44,336 bases of DNA from Azoarcus sp. GTDB taxonomy: Bacteria > Pseudomonadota > Gammaproteobacteria > Burkholderiales > Rhodocyclaceae. Position numbers and translations under genes: made by a program. Numbering within the stretch: the stretch's first letter is position 1; each line of letters opens with the position of its first letter. The notes below the pieces were generated by a model, which was given only the letters and a program-made list of their open reading frames with translations, searched no databases and was not told the DNA's origin. The stretch spans positions 1 through 44,336 of the forward strand of contig DYFV01000043.1 of assembly GCA_020725025.1 (NCBI GenBank), in the 5' to 3' direction. Shown one piece after another: positions 1 to 6,625 of this stretch.

Positions 1-54
1 AGTACTGCCCTCCGAAGGCAGGGGTCGTGCGTTCGAATCGCGCCGGGCGCGCCA
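1..54 (+). tRNA. tRNA-Arg (CCG), 3' part
   Basis: Only the 3' part of the gene lies in the window. The anticodon stem (5-9 CTGCC with 17-21 GGCAG) encloses a seven-base loop at 10-16 with anticodon CCG at 12-14, which reads the arginine codon CGG. A T-arm follows (27-31 and 39-43 around TTCGAAT), then the 3' acceptor strand at 44-50, discriminator G at 51 and an encoded CCA at 52-54. The D-arm and 5' acceptor strand lie outside the window, so the acceptor pairing cannot be checked. Confidence 0.93.
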
Positions 55-62
55 CGTTTTCC

Positions 63-103
63 GAGCCGCCGATTTCCGTGAGAAGTCGGCGGCTCTTTGC
101 TTT
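63..103 (+). terminator. Rho-independent terminator after tRNA-Arg
   Basis: A perfect 10-bp inverted repeat, GAGCCGCCGA at 63-72 and TCGGCGGCTC at 86-95, is followed by TTTGCTTT. It begins nine bases after the tRNA CCA end, so it most likely ends the tRNA transcript. Confidence 0.85.
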
Positions 104-273
104 CATGCACGCCGGGGTCGGTCGCCGGCTGCCGGGCGATCGCTTTCTATCAGGCTTCCGATGGCTCGCCGGGGGGCGCGTCGAGAGTCGATACAGCTGC
201 AGTTTGCGCTCGAAGGCCGACCTGCTCTATAAACGACGGCAGTTCCTGACTCGGCGCCCGCACCACGGGCAAT

Positions 274-702
274 ATGATGCGCGGCATGCTCGTCGCCATG
301 GCCCTTCGGCCCCCCGGACTTCCTCGATCGCCCTCCGCGTTGCTGCGGCTGGCGGCGTTGCTGCTCGTCCTTCTGTACGGATGGATGGCGTATTCGAACA
401 GCGTGTCGGACTCCCACGATCCCCTCGTCGGATACGGGCACGGCGGCGCGAGCGGGTGGTCGTCTGCGGACGATCACGGGCACGGCCACGACGGGGCCGA
501 AGCGGACGGGCACGACCGGGACGGACATCAGCACGGCCACGACGCCGCCGATCACAGCCACGACAAGCCGAACCTGTCGCGCGGAAGCGCGCTCGCGGTC
601 TGGAAGGGCGAGCAGGTGTGGACGCCCGCCGAACGCCTGCCGGTCCCGCCCGGCCCGTACTTTCCCTTCGAGCGTCCGCCGAAAGCCGTTCCGATCTCCT
701 AG
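274..702 (+). CDS. Histidine-rich single-pass membrane protein
   Basis: This 142-residue protein has one hydrophobic segment at about residues 20-43. A tract very rich in His and Asp follows at about 48-98, with HGHGHD and HQHGHD repeats, and then a short proline-rich tail. Such tracts usually bind Zn, Ni or Co, so this is probably a metal buffer or sensor held at the membrane; that role is inference. It sits 62 bp before a HupE/UreJ gene and likely shares its operon. Two ATGs lie in tandem at 274 and 277, and a later Met at residue 5 is another possible start. Confidence 0.7.
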   Translation: MMRGMLVAMALRPPGLPRSPSALLRLAALLLVLLYGWMAYSNSVSDSHDPLVGYGHGGASGWSSADDHGHGHDGAEADGHDRDGHQHGHDAADHSHDKPNLSRGSALAVWKGEQVWTPAERLPVPPGPYFPFERPPKAVPIS

Positions 703-764
703 CCGAACCGGCCCGTTGCTTGCTCGAGAACGTGGCCTGTCTTGAACCTGATCGGAACTGACAC

Positions 765-1499
765 ATGACTGCACGGTTTTTCGACGGAGCGCAGCCGACG
801 AGGCTGTCCCGTTCCGGAGCGTTTGCGCACGCCTTCGCCGGTGCGCTGCTCTTCCTGCTCTTCAGCGCCGCCGCCCAGGCCCACGGCGTGGCCGACGGCG
901 ACAAGGGCTACATCCAGGAGATCACGGGTACGCACCTGCTGCCCTTCACCTATCTCGGCGCGAAGCACATGGTCACGGGCTACGACCATCTGCTGTTCCT
1001 CGCCGGAGTGATCTTCTTCCTCTACAGGCTGAAGGACATCGCCCTCTACGTCAGCCTGTTCGCCGTCGGCCACTCGGTGACGATGCTGTACGGGGTGTAT
1101 GCCGGCGTGAACGTGAACCCCTATGTGATCGACGCCATCATCGGCCTGTCGGTGGTGTACAAGGCCCTCGACAACCTCGGGGCCTATCAGCGCTGGTTCG
1201 GCGTGCAGCCCGACACCCGGGCGGCGACGCTGGTGTTCGGCCTGTTCCACGGCTTCGGCCTGGCAGCGAAGATCCAGGAGTTCGAGCTCGCCCGCGACGG
1301 CCTGCTGCCAAACCTGCTGGCTTTCAACGTCGGCGTCGAGATCGGACAGCTCCTCGCGCTGGGCGCGATCCTCATCGCCATGGGCTACTGGCGGCGTACC
1401 GCGTCCTTCCTCGAGCACGCCTACGCCGCCAACGTCGCCCTGATGTGCGCCGGCTTCGTGCTGATCGGCTATCAGCTCACCGGCCTCTACGTCTCCTGA
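765..1499 (+). CDS. HupE/UreJ family membrane protein
   Basis: The 244-residue protein has a likely signal peptide ending near AQAHG (about residues 20-42), followed by about six membrane segments. The stretch HMVTGYDHLLFLAG, with paired His and Asp, is the signature of the HupE/UreJ_2 family, and a second motif, GLFHGFGL, lies about 90 residues later. Family members are linked to nickel or cobalt uptake for hydrogenase and urease, but no such enzyme is visible here. The neighbours are a His-rich membrane protein and a membrane-anchored periplasmic protein, which suggests a metal-handling cassette. Which metal is carried cannot be read from the sequence. Confidence 0.82.
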   Translation: MTARFFDGAQPTRLSRSGAFAHAFAGALLFLLFSAAAQAHGVADGDKGYIQEITGTHLLPFTYLGAKHMVTGYDHLLFLAGVIFFLYRLKDIALYVSLFAVGHSVTMLYGVYAGVNVNPYVIDAIIGLSVVYKALDNLGAYQRWFGVQPDTRAATLVFGLFHGFGLAAKIQEFELARDGLLPNLLAFNVGVEIGQLLALGAILIAMGYWRRTASFLEHAYAANVALMCAGFVLIGYQLTGLYVS

Positions 1500-1519
1500 A
1501 TTCCACGGAGTATCCGACC

Positions 1520-2146
1520 ATGTACAACACCGATCTTCCGACCCGGGCCGAGTTGCCGAGCTCGGGGCAATTGCTGCGCTCCACCGGCCTGGCGGCGCTG
1601 ATCGCCGCCGGCCTGCTCGTGACCGCCATCCTTCCCGCCGAGTACGGCATCGACCCCACCGGCGTCGGCCGCGCGCTGGGCCTCACGCAGATGGGGGAAA
1701 TCAAGGTCGCCCTGGCCGCCGAGGCGCAGGCCGGCGAAGCGACGCCGGCGGCGGCGCCCGCCCAGACGCAGGCCGCGCCGCCCGCCGCTGCACCCCCGGT
1801 GACCGCGCAGGAGGCCGCGGTCCGCGAGCACACCGTGACCATCAAGCTCAAGCCCGGCGAGGCCGCCGAGATCAAGCTCACGATGCAGAAGGATGCGAGC
1901 GTGCGCTATGAGTGGTCCGCGGCCGGTGGCGGGGTCAATTACGATACCCACGGCGACCCCTTCGACGCGCCCAAGGACTTCTACCACGGCTATGGCAAGG
2001 GCCGGAACGAGACGGTCCAGGCCGGGACGCTGCAGGCGGCCTTCGACGGCAAGCACGGCTGGTTCTGGCGCAACCGTTCGGGCGCCGAGGTCACCGTCAC
2101 CCTGAAGACGCGCGGCGAGTACGGCCAGATCGAGCGCGTTCTCTGA
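1520..2146 (+). CDS. Membrane-anchored periplasmic protein
   Basis: This 208-residue protein has one membrane segment at about residues 22-42, an Ala/Pro/Gln-rich linker at about 70-100, and a compact C-terminal domain of about 100 residues rich in Gly, Tyr and Lys. The last half is probably a periplasmic domain, with a Tyr/His/Gly-rich stretch around DFYHGYGKG. An in-frame upstream Met at 1445 lies inside the preceding gene. I chose ATG 1520 because a CACGGAG ribosome site sits ten bases before it. It is the third gene of the HupE cassette; homologues are usually annotated only as transmembrane anchor proteins. Function unknown. Confidence 0.75.
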   Translation: MYNTDLPTRAELPSSGQLLRSTGLAALIAAGLLVTAILPAEYGIDPTGVGRALGLTQMGEIKVALAAEAQAGEATPAAAPAQTQAAPPAAAPPVTAQEAAVREHTVTIKLKPGEAAEIKLTMQKDASVRYEWSAAGGGVNYDTHGDPFDAPKDFYHGYGKGRNETVQAGTLQAAFDGKHGWFWRNRSGAEVTVTLKTRGEYGQIERVL

Positions 2147-2163
2147 CCGCGCCCTTCCTGGCT

Positions 2164-2982
2164 CTACCGCAGCGAGCCGACGAACCCGGCGAGCAGCCCG
2201 AGCACGACGCCGGGCCGCTCCCGGTGCGGCACGTGGAAGGTGTCCTCGAGGATCTCGACCCGCGCGGGGCCGGCGCAAAGCTGCCCGATCAGCTGCGGAT
2301 GGCGGGTCGAGCCGTACTCGTCGTGGATCCCGTGGATGGCCAGCACCGGGCAGGTCACCTCGGGGAGCACGCCCGTGAGGGACCACGCGGCGAAATCCGG
2401 ATGGAGCCAGTTCTCGGTCCAGGCCTCGAGCACCCAGCGGGCCTTGTCCCCGTGGTAGCGCTCGAGGCGCCGCAACTGCTGCGCGTCCTTGAACTGCTCC
2501 TTCGCCTCGGCGATGCCCTGGAGCGTCCGGTCTTCCGCAAACATCTGCGCCGACTCGGTGATCAGTGCGTCGCAGTCCGCCCCGAAGGCGGCGGCGCAAT
2601 GGATCGCCATGCCGCCCCCGACGCTGTGCCCGAAGGCAATGAATCGCCCGATGCCGAGCTGCTCCCGCAGGACGGGGAAGCAGTCCCGGGCCTCTTCGGC
2701 GACGAAGTCCAGCGACGGCCTTTCGGCGCGCGGATCGGACTTCCCGAACCCGAGGCGGTCATAGGCGATGACCCGCCGCCCGGTGGCCGCGGCCAGCTCC
2801 GCGGGAAAATCGCGCCACAGCTCGACGCAACCGAGGGAGTCGTGGAAGAGCACGATGGGGCTGTCCGGCGTGGAAGCGTCCGCCGTGCTCGACGGGGTCC
2901 AGGCGCGGACGAAGATGCGTCCCCGGGGGTGGTCTACCCACTGGTCGCTGGAAAGGATGCTGGGGGTGTTGAGGTCGGACAT
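2164..2982 (-). CDS. Alpha/beta-fold hydrolase
   Basis: The 272-residue protein has the alpha/beta hydrolase plan. An oxyanion region follows the first strands (IVLFHDSLGC), the nucleophile elbow is GHSVGGG with Ser120, the acid is Asp221 in IHGIHDEYGS, and the base is His250 in DTFHVPHRERP. The triad is therefore complete. The size fits a small esterase or carboxyl-ester or C-C hydrolase, but the substrate cannot be told. The gene stands alone, converging with the HupE cassette. A strong palindrome (3220-3239) lies about 240 bp upstream and may control it. Confidence 0.88.
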   Translation of the reverse strand: MSDLNTPSILSSDQWVDHPRGRIFVRAWTPSSTADASTPDSPIVLFHDSLGCVELWRDFPAELAAATGRRVIAYDRLGFGKSDPRAERPSLDFVAEEARDCFPVLREQLGIGRFIAFGHSVGGGMAIHCAAAFGADCDALITESAQMFAEDRTLQGIAEAKEQFKDAQQLRRLERYHGDKARWVLEAWTENWLHPDFAAWSLTGVLPEVTCPVLAIHGIHDEYGSTRHPQLIGQLCAGPARVEILEDTFHVPHRERPGVVLGLLAGFVGSLR

Positions 2983-3458
2983 TCTGGATGCTCTCTCTTC
3001 TGGGCGGGGAAGGTCCTCACGCGGGCAGGACGATCGGCCGGGCTGTCGGGCAGGCGACGGGCTTTCCCTCCCGCTCGGCCGAGCCGATCGCTCCCAGCAG
3101 TTTCAGTCGCGATTCCGCTCTTCGTGAGGCGATACTCGTTTGCGCTCTTCGGCGCATCGCTGCGGGCCGGAGGCATCACCCTCGTCACCGAGTCGCGTTG
3201 TTCGGTCGATTTTTGTTCACGTTGACGTTCACGTCAACGATCCCGTCGAGGGTGAGATTGCGGGGGGGTAGGCGGCACGCGGTGGCCGCCGGTGGGGGGC
3301 GCGTGGGGTCGGCCCCTACGAGCGGGCAAGTCGCTCGTGCGCGGGTGTCGAGCATGTGCCGGACGCACTAACCGAACGAGTCGAGGCTGGCGCAGGGCTA
3401 TCGGTGCTGCGAGACCGACTCCCGGGGGAGCCGAAGAAGGTGTTGCGGCTCGCGAAGC
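2983..3458. other. Non-coding stretch upstream of the hydrolase
   Basis: No convincing gene lies in these 476 bp; open frames here lack ribosome sites and protein-like composition. The stretch holds a perfect palindrome at 3220-3239 and a shorter inverted repeat, ACGAGCG at 3318-3324 with CGCTCGT at 3332-3338, with no T-run beside it. Confidence 0.6.
3220..3239. promoter_or_regulatory. Operator-like palindrome
   Basis: CGTTGACGT and ACGTCAACG form a perfect 9-bp inverted repeat around a 2-bp centre (TC). The form is typical of a dimeric repressor or activator site, and the TTGACGT half resembles sites of some MerR-family regulators of acyl-CoA catabolism; that likeness is from memory. The nearest gene it could control is the alpha/beta hydrolase transcribed leftward from 2982. 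No regulator gene is adjacent. Confidence 0.6.
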
Positions 3459-3923
3459 TCAGGCGCGGTATCCGTCCTGCGGCTGGCAACCCTCGCGATC
3501 GGCCGCCTCCGCCCGACGCAGGAGTGCGATCACCACGTAGTGCGGCATCGTCCTGCCGCGCGCCTGCCAAGCCGCCTGCTCGCGCTCGAACTCGCGGTGG
3601 AAGGCGGCCTGGGCGGCCGGGGAGGCGGTTTGGGCGAAAGCATCGAAGACGTCGAGCAGATGGGTGCCCGCGTTTTCGGCCCGGACGCGGAAGTGCTCAG
3701 GCTCGTCGCACGCGGCCGGCTCGTGGGGGCCCCAGGTCGCCCTCGCGAGACAGTGGCTGTGGTAAGCCCACGCGAGCAGACTGAGCGCTCCGATCGCGCC
3801 GAACGCGGGCTCGCCGCGCACGACGCCGACGGCGAGCGTAAGGAGCGCGATGGCCGAGAGGATGAGGGTCGATTGCGGGACGGTGTGCATCGCCATGCTT
3901 GCGGACTGCGGTGTGGAAAGCAT
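3459..3923 (-). CDS. Hypothetical small membrane protein
   Basis: The 154-residue product has two hydrophobic segments near its N-terminus (about residues 18-52, around LILSAIALLTLAVGV and FGAIGALSLLAWAY). A soluble, charged, helical C-terminal half follows, rich in Ala, Glu and Arg. I chose ATG 3923 over an upstream in-frame start because a GGGAG ribosome site lies eight bases before it. No family was recognised. The neighbours are unrelated single genes, so context says nothing about its job. Confidence 0.6.
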   Translation of the reverse strand: MLSTPQSASMAMHTVPQSTLILSAIALLTLAVGVVRGEPAFGAIGALSLLAWAYHSHCLARATWGPHEPAACDEPEHFRVRAENAGTHLLDVFDAFAQTASPAAQAAFHREFEREQAAWQARGRTMPHYVVIALLRRAEAADREGCQPQDGYRA

Positions 3924-4118
3924 ACGAGCGGCTCCCGCGTGATGCTGTGACGCCCGCCACACCGGGAGCGAAATCGGCGGATGCGGCGCCTGCGGCCGTC
4001 TCCCGGCCTTCGGCGGGGCGGTCCGGGGTTAATGGCATGGCGTTCGATATTCCGCCCGCCTGGCGTGGATAATGCACGGTCATCGGAACTCGGCGAGGAA
4101 GCGATCGTGGAGCGGGAC

Positions 4119-4367
4119 ATGACCAGTAGCGACACCACCGAGACGCACTCGGCCTCATGGCAGGGCGCCATGTCGGTGGATCATTTCGTGCGCGCGAGCA
4201 ACGCCGACGAGGTCGATGCCAAGGGGAAGCCGGCGGGCTGGCACTTCAAGCGCTCGCATGCCGGCGAGCGCTACGAGGGCGAGGACGCCTACAAGCGCTT
4301 CAAGGGCTTCGAGTTCCTGATCCATCCCTGGAAGGCGTTCAAGGACCGAGTCGCCCGGATGGGGTGA
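4119..4367 (+). CDS. Hypothetical 82-residue protein
   Basis: A short, charged, soluble protein, rich in Lys, Glu, His and aromatic residues in its C-terminal half (AYKRFKGFEFLIHPW). The frame stays open upstream to 3981, but the upstream part looks non-coding. ATG 4119 is preceded by a purine-rich GGAGCGGG stretch. It ends 20 bp before the MOSC gene and may be co-transcribed with it. No family was recognised. Confidence 0.55.
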   Translation: MTSSDTTETHSASWQGAMSVDHFVRASNADEVDAKGKPAGWHFKRSHAGERYEGEDAYKRFKGFEFLIHPWKAFKDRVARMG

Positions 4368-4387
4368 CAGGACATCGGGAGTCGATC

Positions 4388-5044
4388 GTGGCCGAAGTTT
4401 CCCTCTTCATCGGCGGCATCCGCCCGCTGCCCGAGTCGGGTCGTCCGACCGGCATGTACAAGTCGCCGGTGATCGGTCCGGTGGAAGTCGGCCGCGAAGG
4501 TCTCGTGGGCGATCATCAGGCGGACCGCAGGGTGCACGGCGGGCCGGAGAAGGCCGTCCACCTCTATCCCGCCCGCCACTACGGGCGGCTCGCGACGAGG
4601 TTTCCGGAAGCGGCCGAGGCCCTGCGACCCGGCGCCCTCGGCGAGAACCTCTCCACGGGGCAGTTGGACGAGCGCGACGTACGCCTCGGCGAGGTGTGGC
4701 AGCTCGGAACGGCGCAGCTGCAGGTGTGCCAGCCGCGCAGCCCGTGCTGGAAGATCGACGAACGCTTCGGCTGCGAGGGCATGGCGGCCTACATCGCCGA
4801 GGAGCTCCTCACCGGCTGGTACTGGCGGGTGCTCGAGCCCGGCACCGTCTCACCGGGCGATACCCTCGAGCTGCTCGCGCCGGTCCCCGACGCGCCGACG
4901 CTCCACGAGGCGATGTGCCTGTGGCGCGAGCACCGGCCCGCGCCTGCGGCGCTGGAGCGGCTGGCGCGGGTGCCGGGCATCGGCGCCGGCTGGCGGGCGA
5001 AGATCGAGCAGCGCCTGGCCTGGCTGAAGCGCGCGGCCGGATAG
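4388..5044 (+). CDS. MOSC domain protein (YiiM-like)
   Basis: This 218-residue MOSC-domain protein resembles YiiM. Visible features are GLVGDHQADRRVHGGPEKAV near residues 39-60, the GENLSTGQL region, and the conserved cysteine in QPRSPCWKID. A C-terminal three-helix extension (about residues 165-218) matches the 3-alpha domain of YiiM-type members. MOSC proteins handle molybdenum cofactor or reduce N-hydroxylated compounds with it. The start is GTG 4388, preceded by a CGGGA stretch; the open frame upstream overlaps the previous gene. A molybdenum-linked protein near two formate dehydrogenases is suggestive but not proof of a link. Confidence 0.85.
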   Translation: MAEVSLFIGGIRPLPESGRPTGMYKSPVIGPVEVGREGLVGDHQADRRVHGGPEKAVHLYPARHYGRLATRFPEAAEALRPGALGENLSTGQLDERDVRLGEVWQLGTAQLQVCQPRSPCWKIDERFGCEGMAAYIAEELLTGWYWRVLEPGTVSPGDTLELLAPVPDAPTLHEAMCLWREHRPAPAALERLARVPGIGAGWRAKIEQRLAWLKRAAG

Positions 5045-5058
5045 CCGCGCAAAGCCGC

Positions 5059-5433
5059 TCAACCCCGCACGATGCAGAAGAAGTTCAGCTTGTTGCCGTC
5101 CGGATCGCGGAAGTAGCCCCCGTAGAAGTTGCCGCCCCGCGGCCCCGGCGCGCCTTCGTCCTTCGCGCCGAGGGACATGGCCTTGGCGTGGAGGGTGTTC
5201 ACCGTCTCGGGGCTGTCCACGGCGAGCCCGACCATGGTGCCGTTGCCCACCGTCGCGGCGTTTCCGTCGTAGGGCCTGATCGCGAAGAGCATGGGCTTGC
5301 CCGGTGCGGTGCCCCAGGCGATGAAGCGCTCGGTCTCCAGCACGCGCTTGGCGTCGAGCCCGCCGAGGAGCGCATCGTAGAAGGCCGCGGCGCGCGGCAG
5401 ATCATTGGTGCCGAGGGTGACGTAGCCGATCAT
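5059..5433 (-). CDS. VOC family protein (glyoxalase/bleomycin-resistance fold)
   Basis: The 124-residue protein shows the vicinal-oxygen-chelate pattern of two beta-alpha-beta-beta-beta modules. It opens with IGYVTLGTNDLPRAAAFYDA and closes with GGYFRDPDGNKLNFF, which carries the typical metal-ligand Asp region. I chose ATG 5433, since GGAGAGAG lies about 12 bases upstream; a Met six codons earlier is possible. Family members act as glyoxalases, dioxygenases or drug-binding proteins, and the substrate cannot be assigned. It follows fdsD by about 120 bp on the same strand. Confidence 0.85.
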   Translation of the reverse strand: MIGYVTLGTNDLPRAAAFYDALLGGLDAKRVLETERFIAWGTAPGKPMLFAIRPYDGNAATVGNGTMVGLAVDSPETVNTLHAKAMSLGAKDEGAPGPRGGNFYGGYFRDPDGNKLNFFCIVRG

Positions 5434-5552
5434 GTTGTTGTCTCTCTCCATCCGGGTTGGGAGTTGGCACCGGCATTATTCCAGATTGCTCGCCGGTAAC
5501 GTCGAGTGCGCTTCGGCAACCCGTGCGTCCCCCCACATGGAGGCCTGACCCC

Positions 5553-5768
5553 CTAGCTCGACAGATCCCGCACCGCCGCCGACACCAGCGGCGAGAGCCC
5601 GTGGGCCTCGCAGCTGGCGACGTGGTTGCGGATCGCCGTGCGCATGCGCGGGTCCCAGAAGCGCTGGAGGTGGCTCGCGACTTCCTGGCGGGCGAGCTCC
5701 TGGTCGGGATAGGCCGCGAAGTAGCAGCCGATCTGGTTGGCCATTTTGACGAGGTTCTGGATGTCCAT
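5553..5768 (-). CDS. fdsD: Formate dehydrogenase delta subunit
   Basis: A 71-residue protein matching the small FdsD family: it opens with MDIQNLVKMANQI, holds a YPDQ motif and a ROW of helices ending in VRDL. FdsD is needed for assembly or cofactor binding of the soluble NAD-dependent molybdenum formate dehydrogenase. It is the last gene of the fdsGBA-fdhD-fdsD operon, six bases after the fdhD stop. Length is normal for the family. Confidence 0.9.
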   Translation of the reverse strand: MDIQNLVKMANQIGCYFAAYPDQELARQEVASHLQRFWDPRMRTAIRNHVASCEAHGLSPLVSAAVRDLSS

Positions 5769-5774
5769 CGGCTT

Positions 5775-6614
5775 TCAGCCTTGCCGGTTGCTGTAATAGG
5801 TGAGCCGGCCCGCGCGTGCGAAGCCGGCCAGGGTGACGTTGCTCTGCTGGGCGAGGCGCACCGCGTAGGCGGTGGGCGCCGACACGGCGGCCAGCAGGCC
5901 GCCGCCGAAGACGGCGAGCTTCTGCACCATCTCGTAGCTGGCGCGGCTGGTCACGACGGCGAAGCCGGTGTCGGGGGCGACGCCTTCCCGCAGCAGGCCA
6001 CCGATCAGCTTGTCCAGGGCGTTGTGGCGGCCCACGTCCTCCCGGACCATCAGGATGCGGCCGTCGGGGTCGGCCCAGGCCGCGCCGTGGGCTGCGCCGG
6101 TCGCGCGATGCAGGGTCTGGCGCCCGGGCAGGTGCTCGATGGCGCGCAGGATGGCCTCGGGGGCGATCCGCGGCGTGCCCCGCACCGGCGCGACGGGGCG
6201 GGCCGCCGCCTCCAGGCTGTCCACCCCGCACAGGCCGCAGCCGGTGCGCCCGACGAGGCTGCGCCGGCGCGCCTTGAGGCCCATGAAGCGCTCGGCGGCG
6301 AGCTCGATGTGCGCCTCGATGCCCAGGGGGCCGTGGGCGAGCTCGATCCCGTAGATCTCCCGCGGCGAGGCGACGATGCCTTCGCACAGGGAGAAGCCCA
6401 GGGCGAAGTCCTCCAGGTCGGCCGGGCTCGCGAGCATCACCGCGTGGGAGATGCCGTTGTAGACCAGCGCCACCGGGACTTCCTCGACCAGGCACTCCAG
6501 GCTGTCCACCGCGCCGCCTTCGGTGATGCGGCGCGCCGGCAGGGTGGCCTGCGCCGGCCACTCGGCTTCGGCCGGCGGCTCCCCGGGCCGTACTTCACAA
6601 GCGATGGCTGCCAT
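5775..6614 (-). CDS. fdhD: Formate dehydrogenase sulfurtransferase FdhD
   Basis: The 279-residue protein is FdhD (FdsC in Fds operons). It takes sulfur from a cysteine desulfurase and passes it to the molybdenum bis-MGD cofactor before insertion into the catalytic subunit. The conserved Cys pair is present at 126 and 129 in GRTGCGLCG. The motif VREDVGRHNALDKLIG and the C-terminal SNVTLAGFAR are also typical. I chose ATG 6614, 11 bp after the fdsA stop; the same frame is open far upstream but only by chance inside fdsA. This single FdhD could serve both formate dehydrogenases in the window. Confidence 0.95.
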   Translation of the reverse strand: MAAIACEVRPGEPPAEAEWPAQATLPARRITEGGAVDSLECLVEEVPVALVYNGISHAVMLASPADLEDFALGFSLCEGIVASPREIYGIELAHGPLGIEAHIELAAERFMGLKARRRSLVGRTGCGLCGVDSLEAAARPVAPVRGTPRIAPEAILRAIEHLPGRQTLHRATGAAHGAAWADPDGRILMVREDVGRHNALDKLIGGLLREGVAPDTGFAVVTSRASYEMVQKLAVFGGGLLAAVSAPTAYAVRLAQQSNVTLAGFARAGRLTYYSNRQG

Positions 6615-6625
6615 GGTCGCGCTCC

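Noticed and set aside
2934..3188. 84-codon minus-strand frame over the hydrolase start
   Set aside because: It overlaps the well-supported start of the hydrolase and has no protein-like features.
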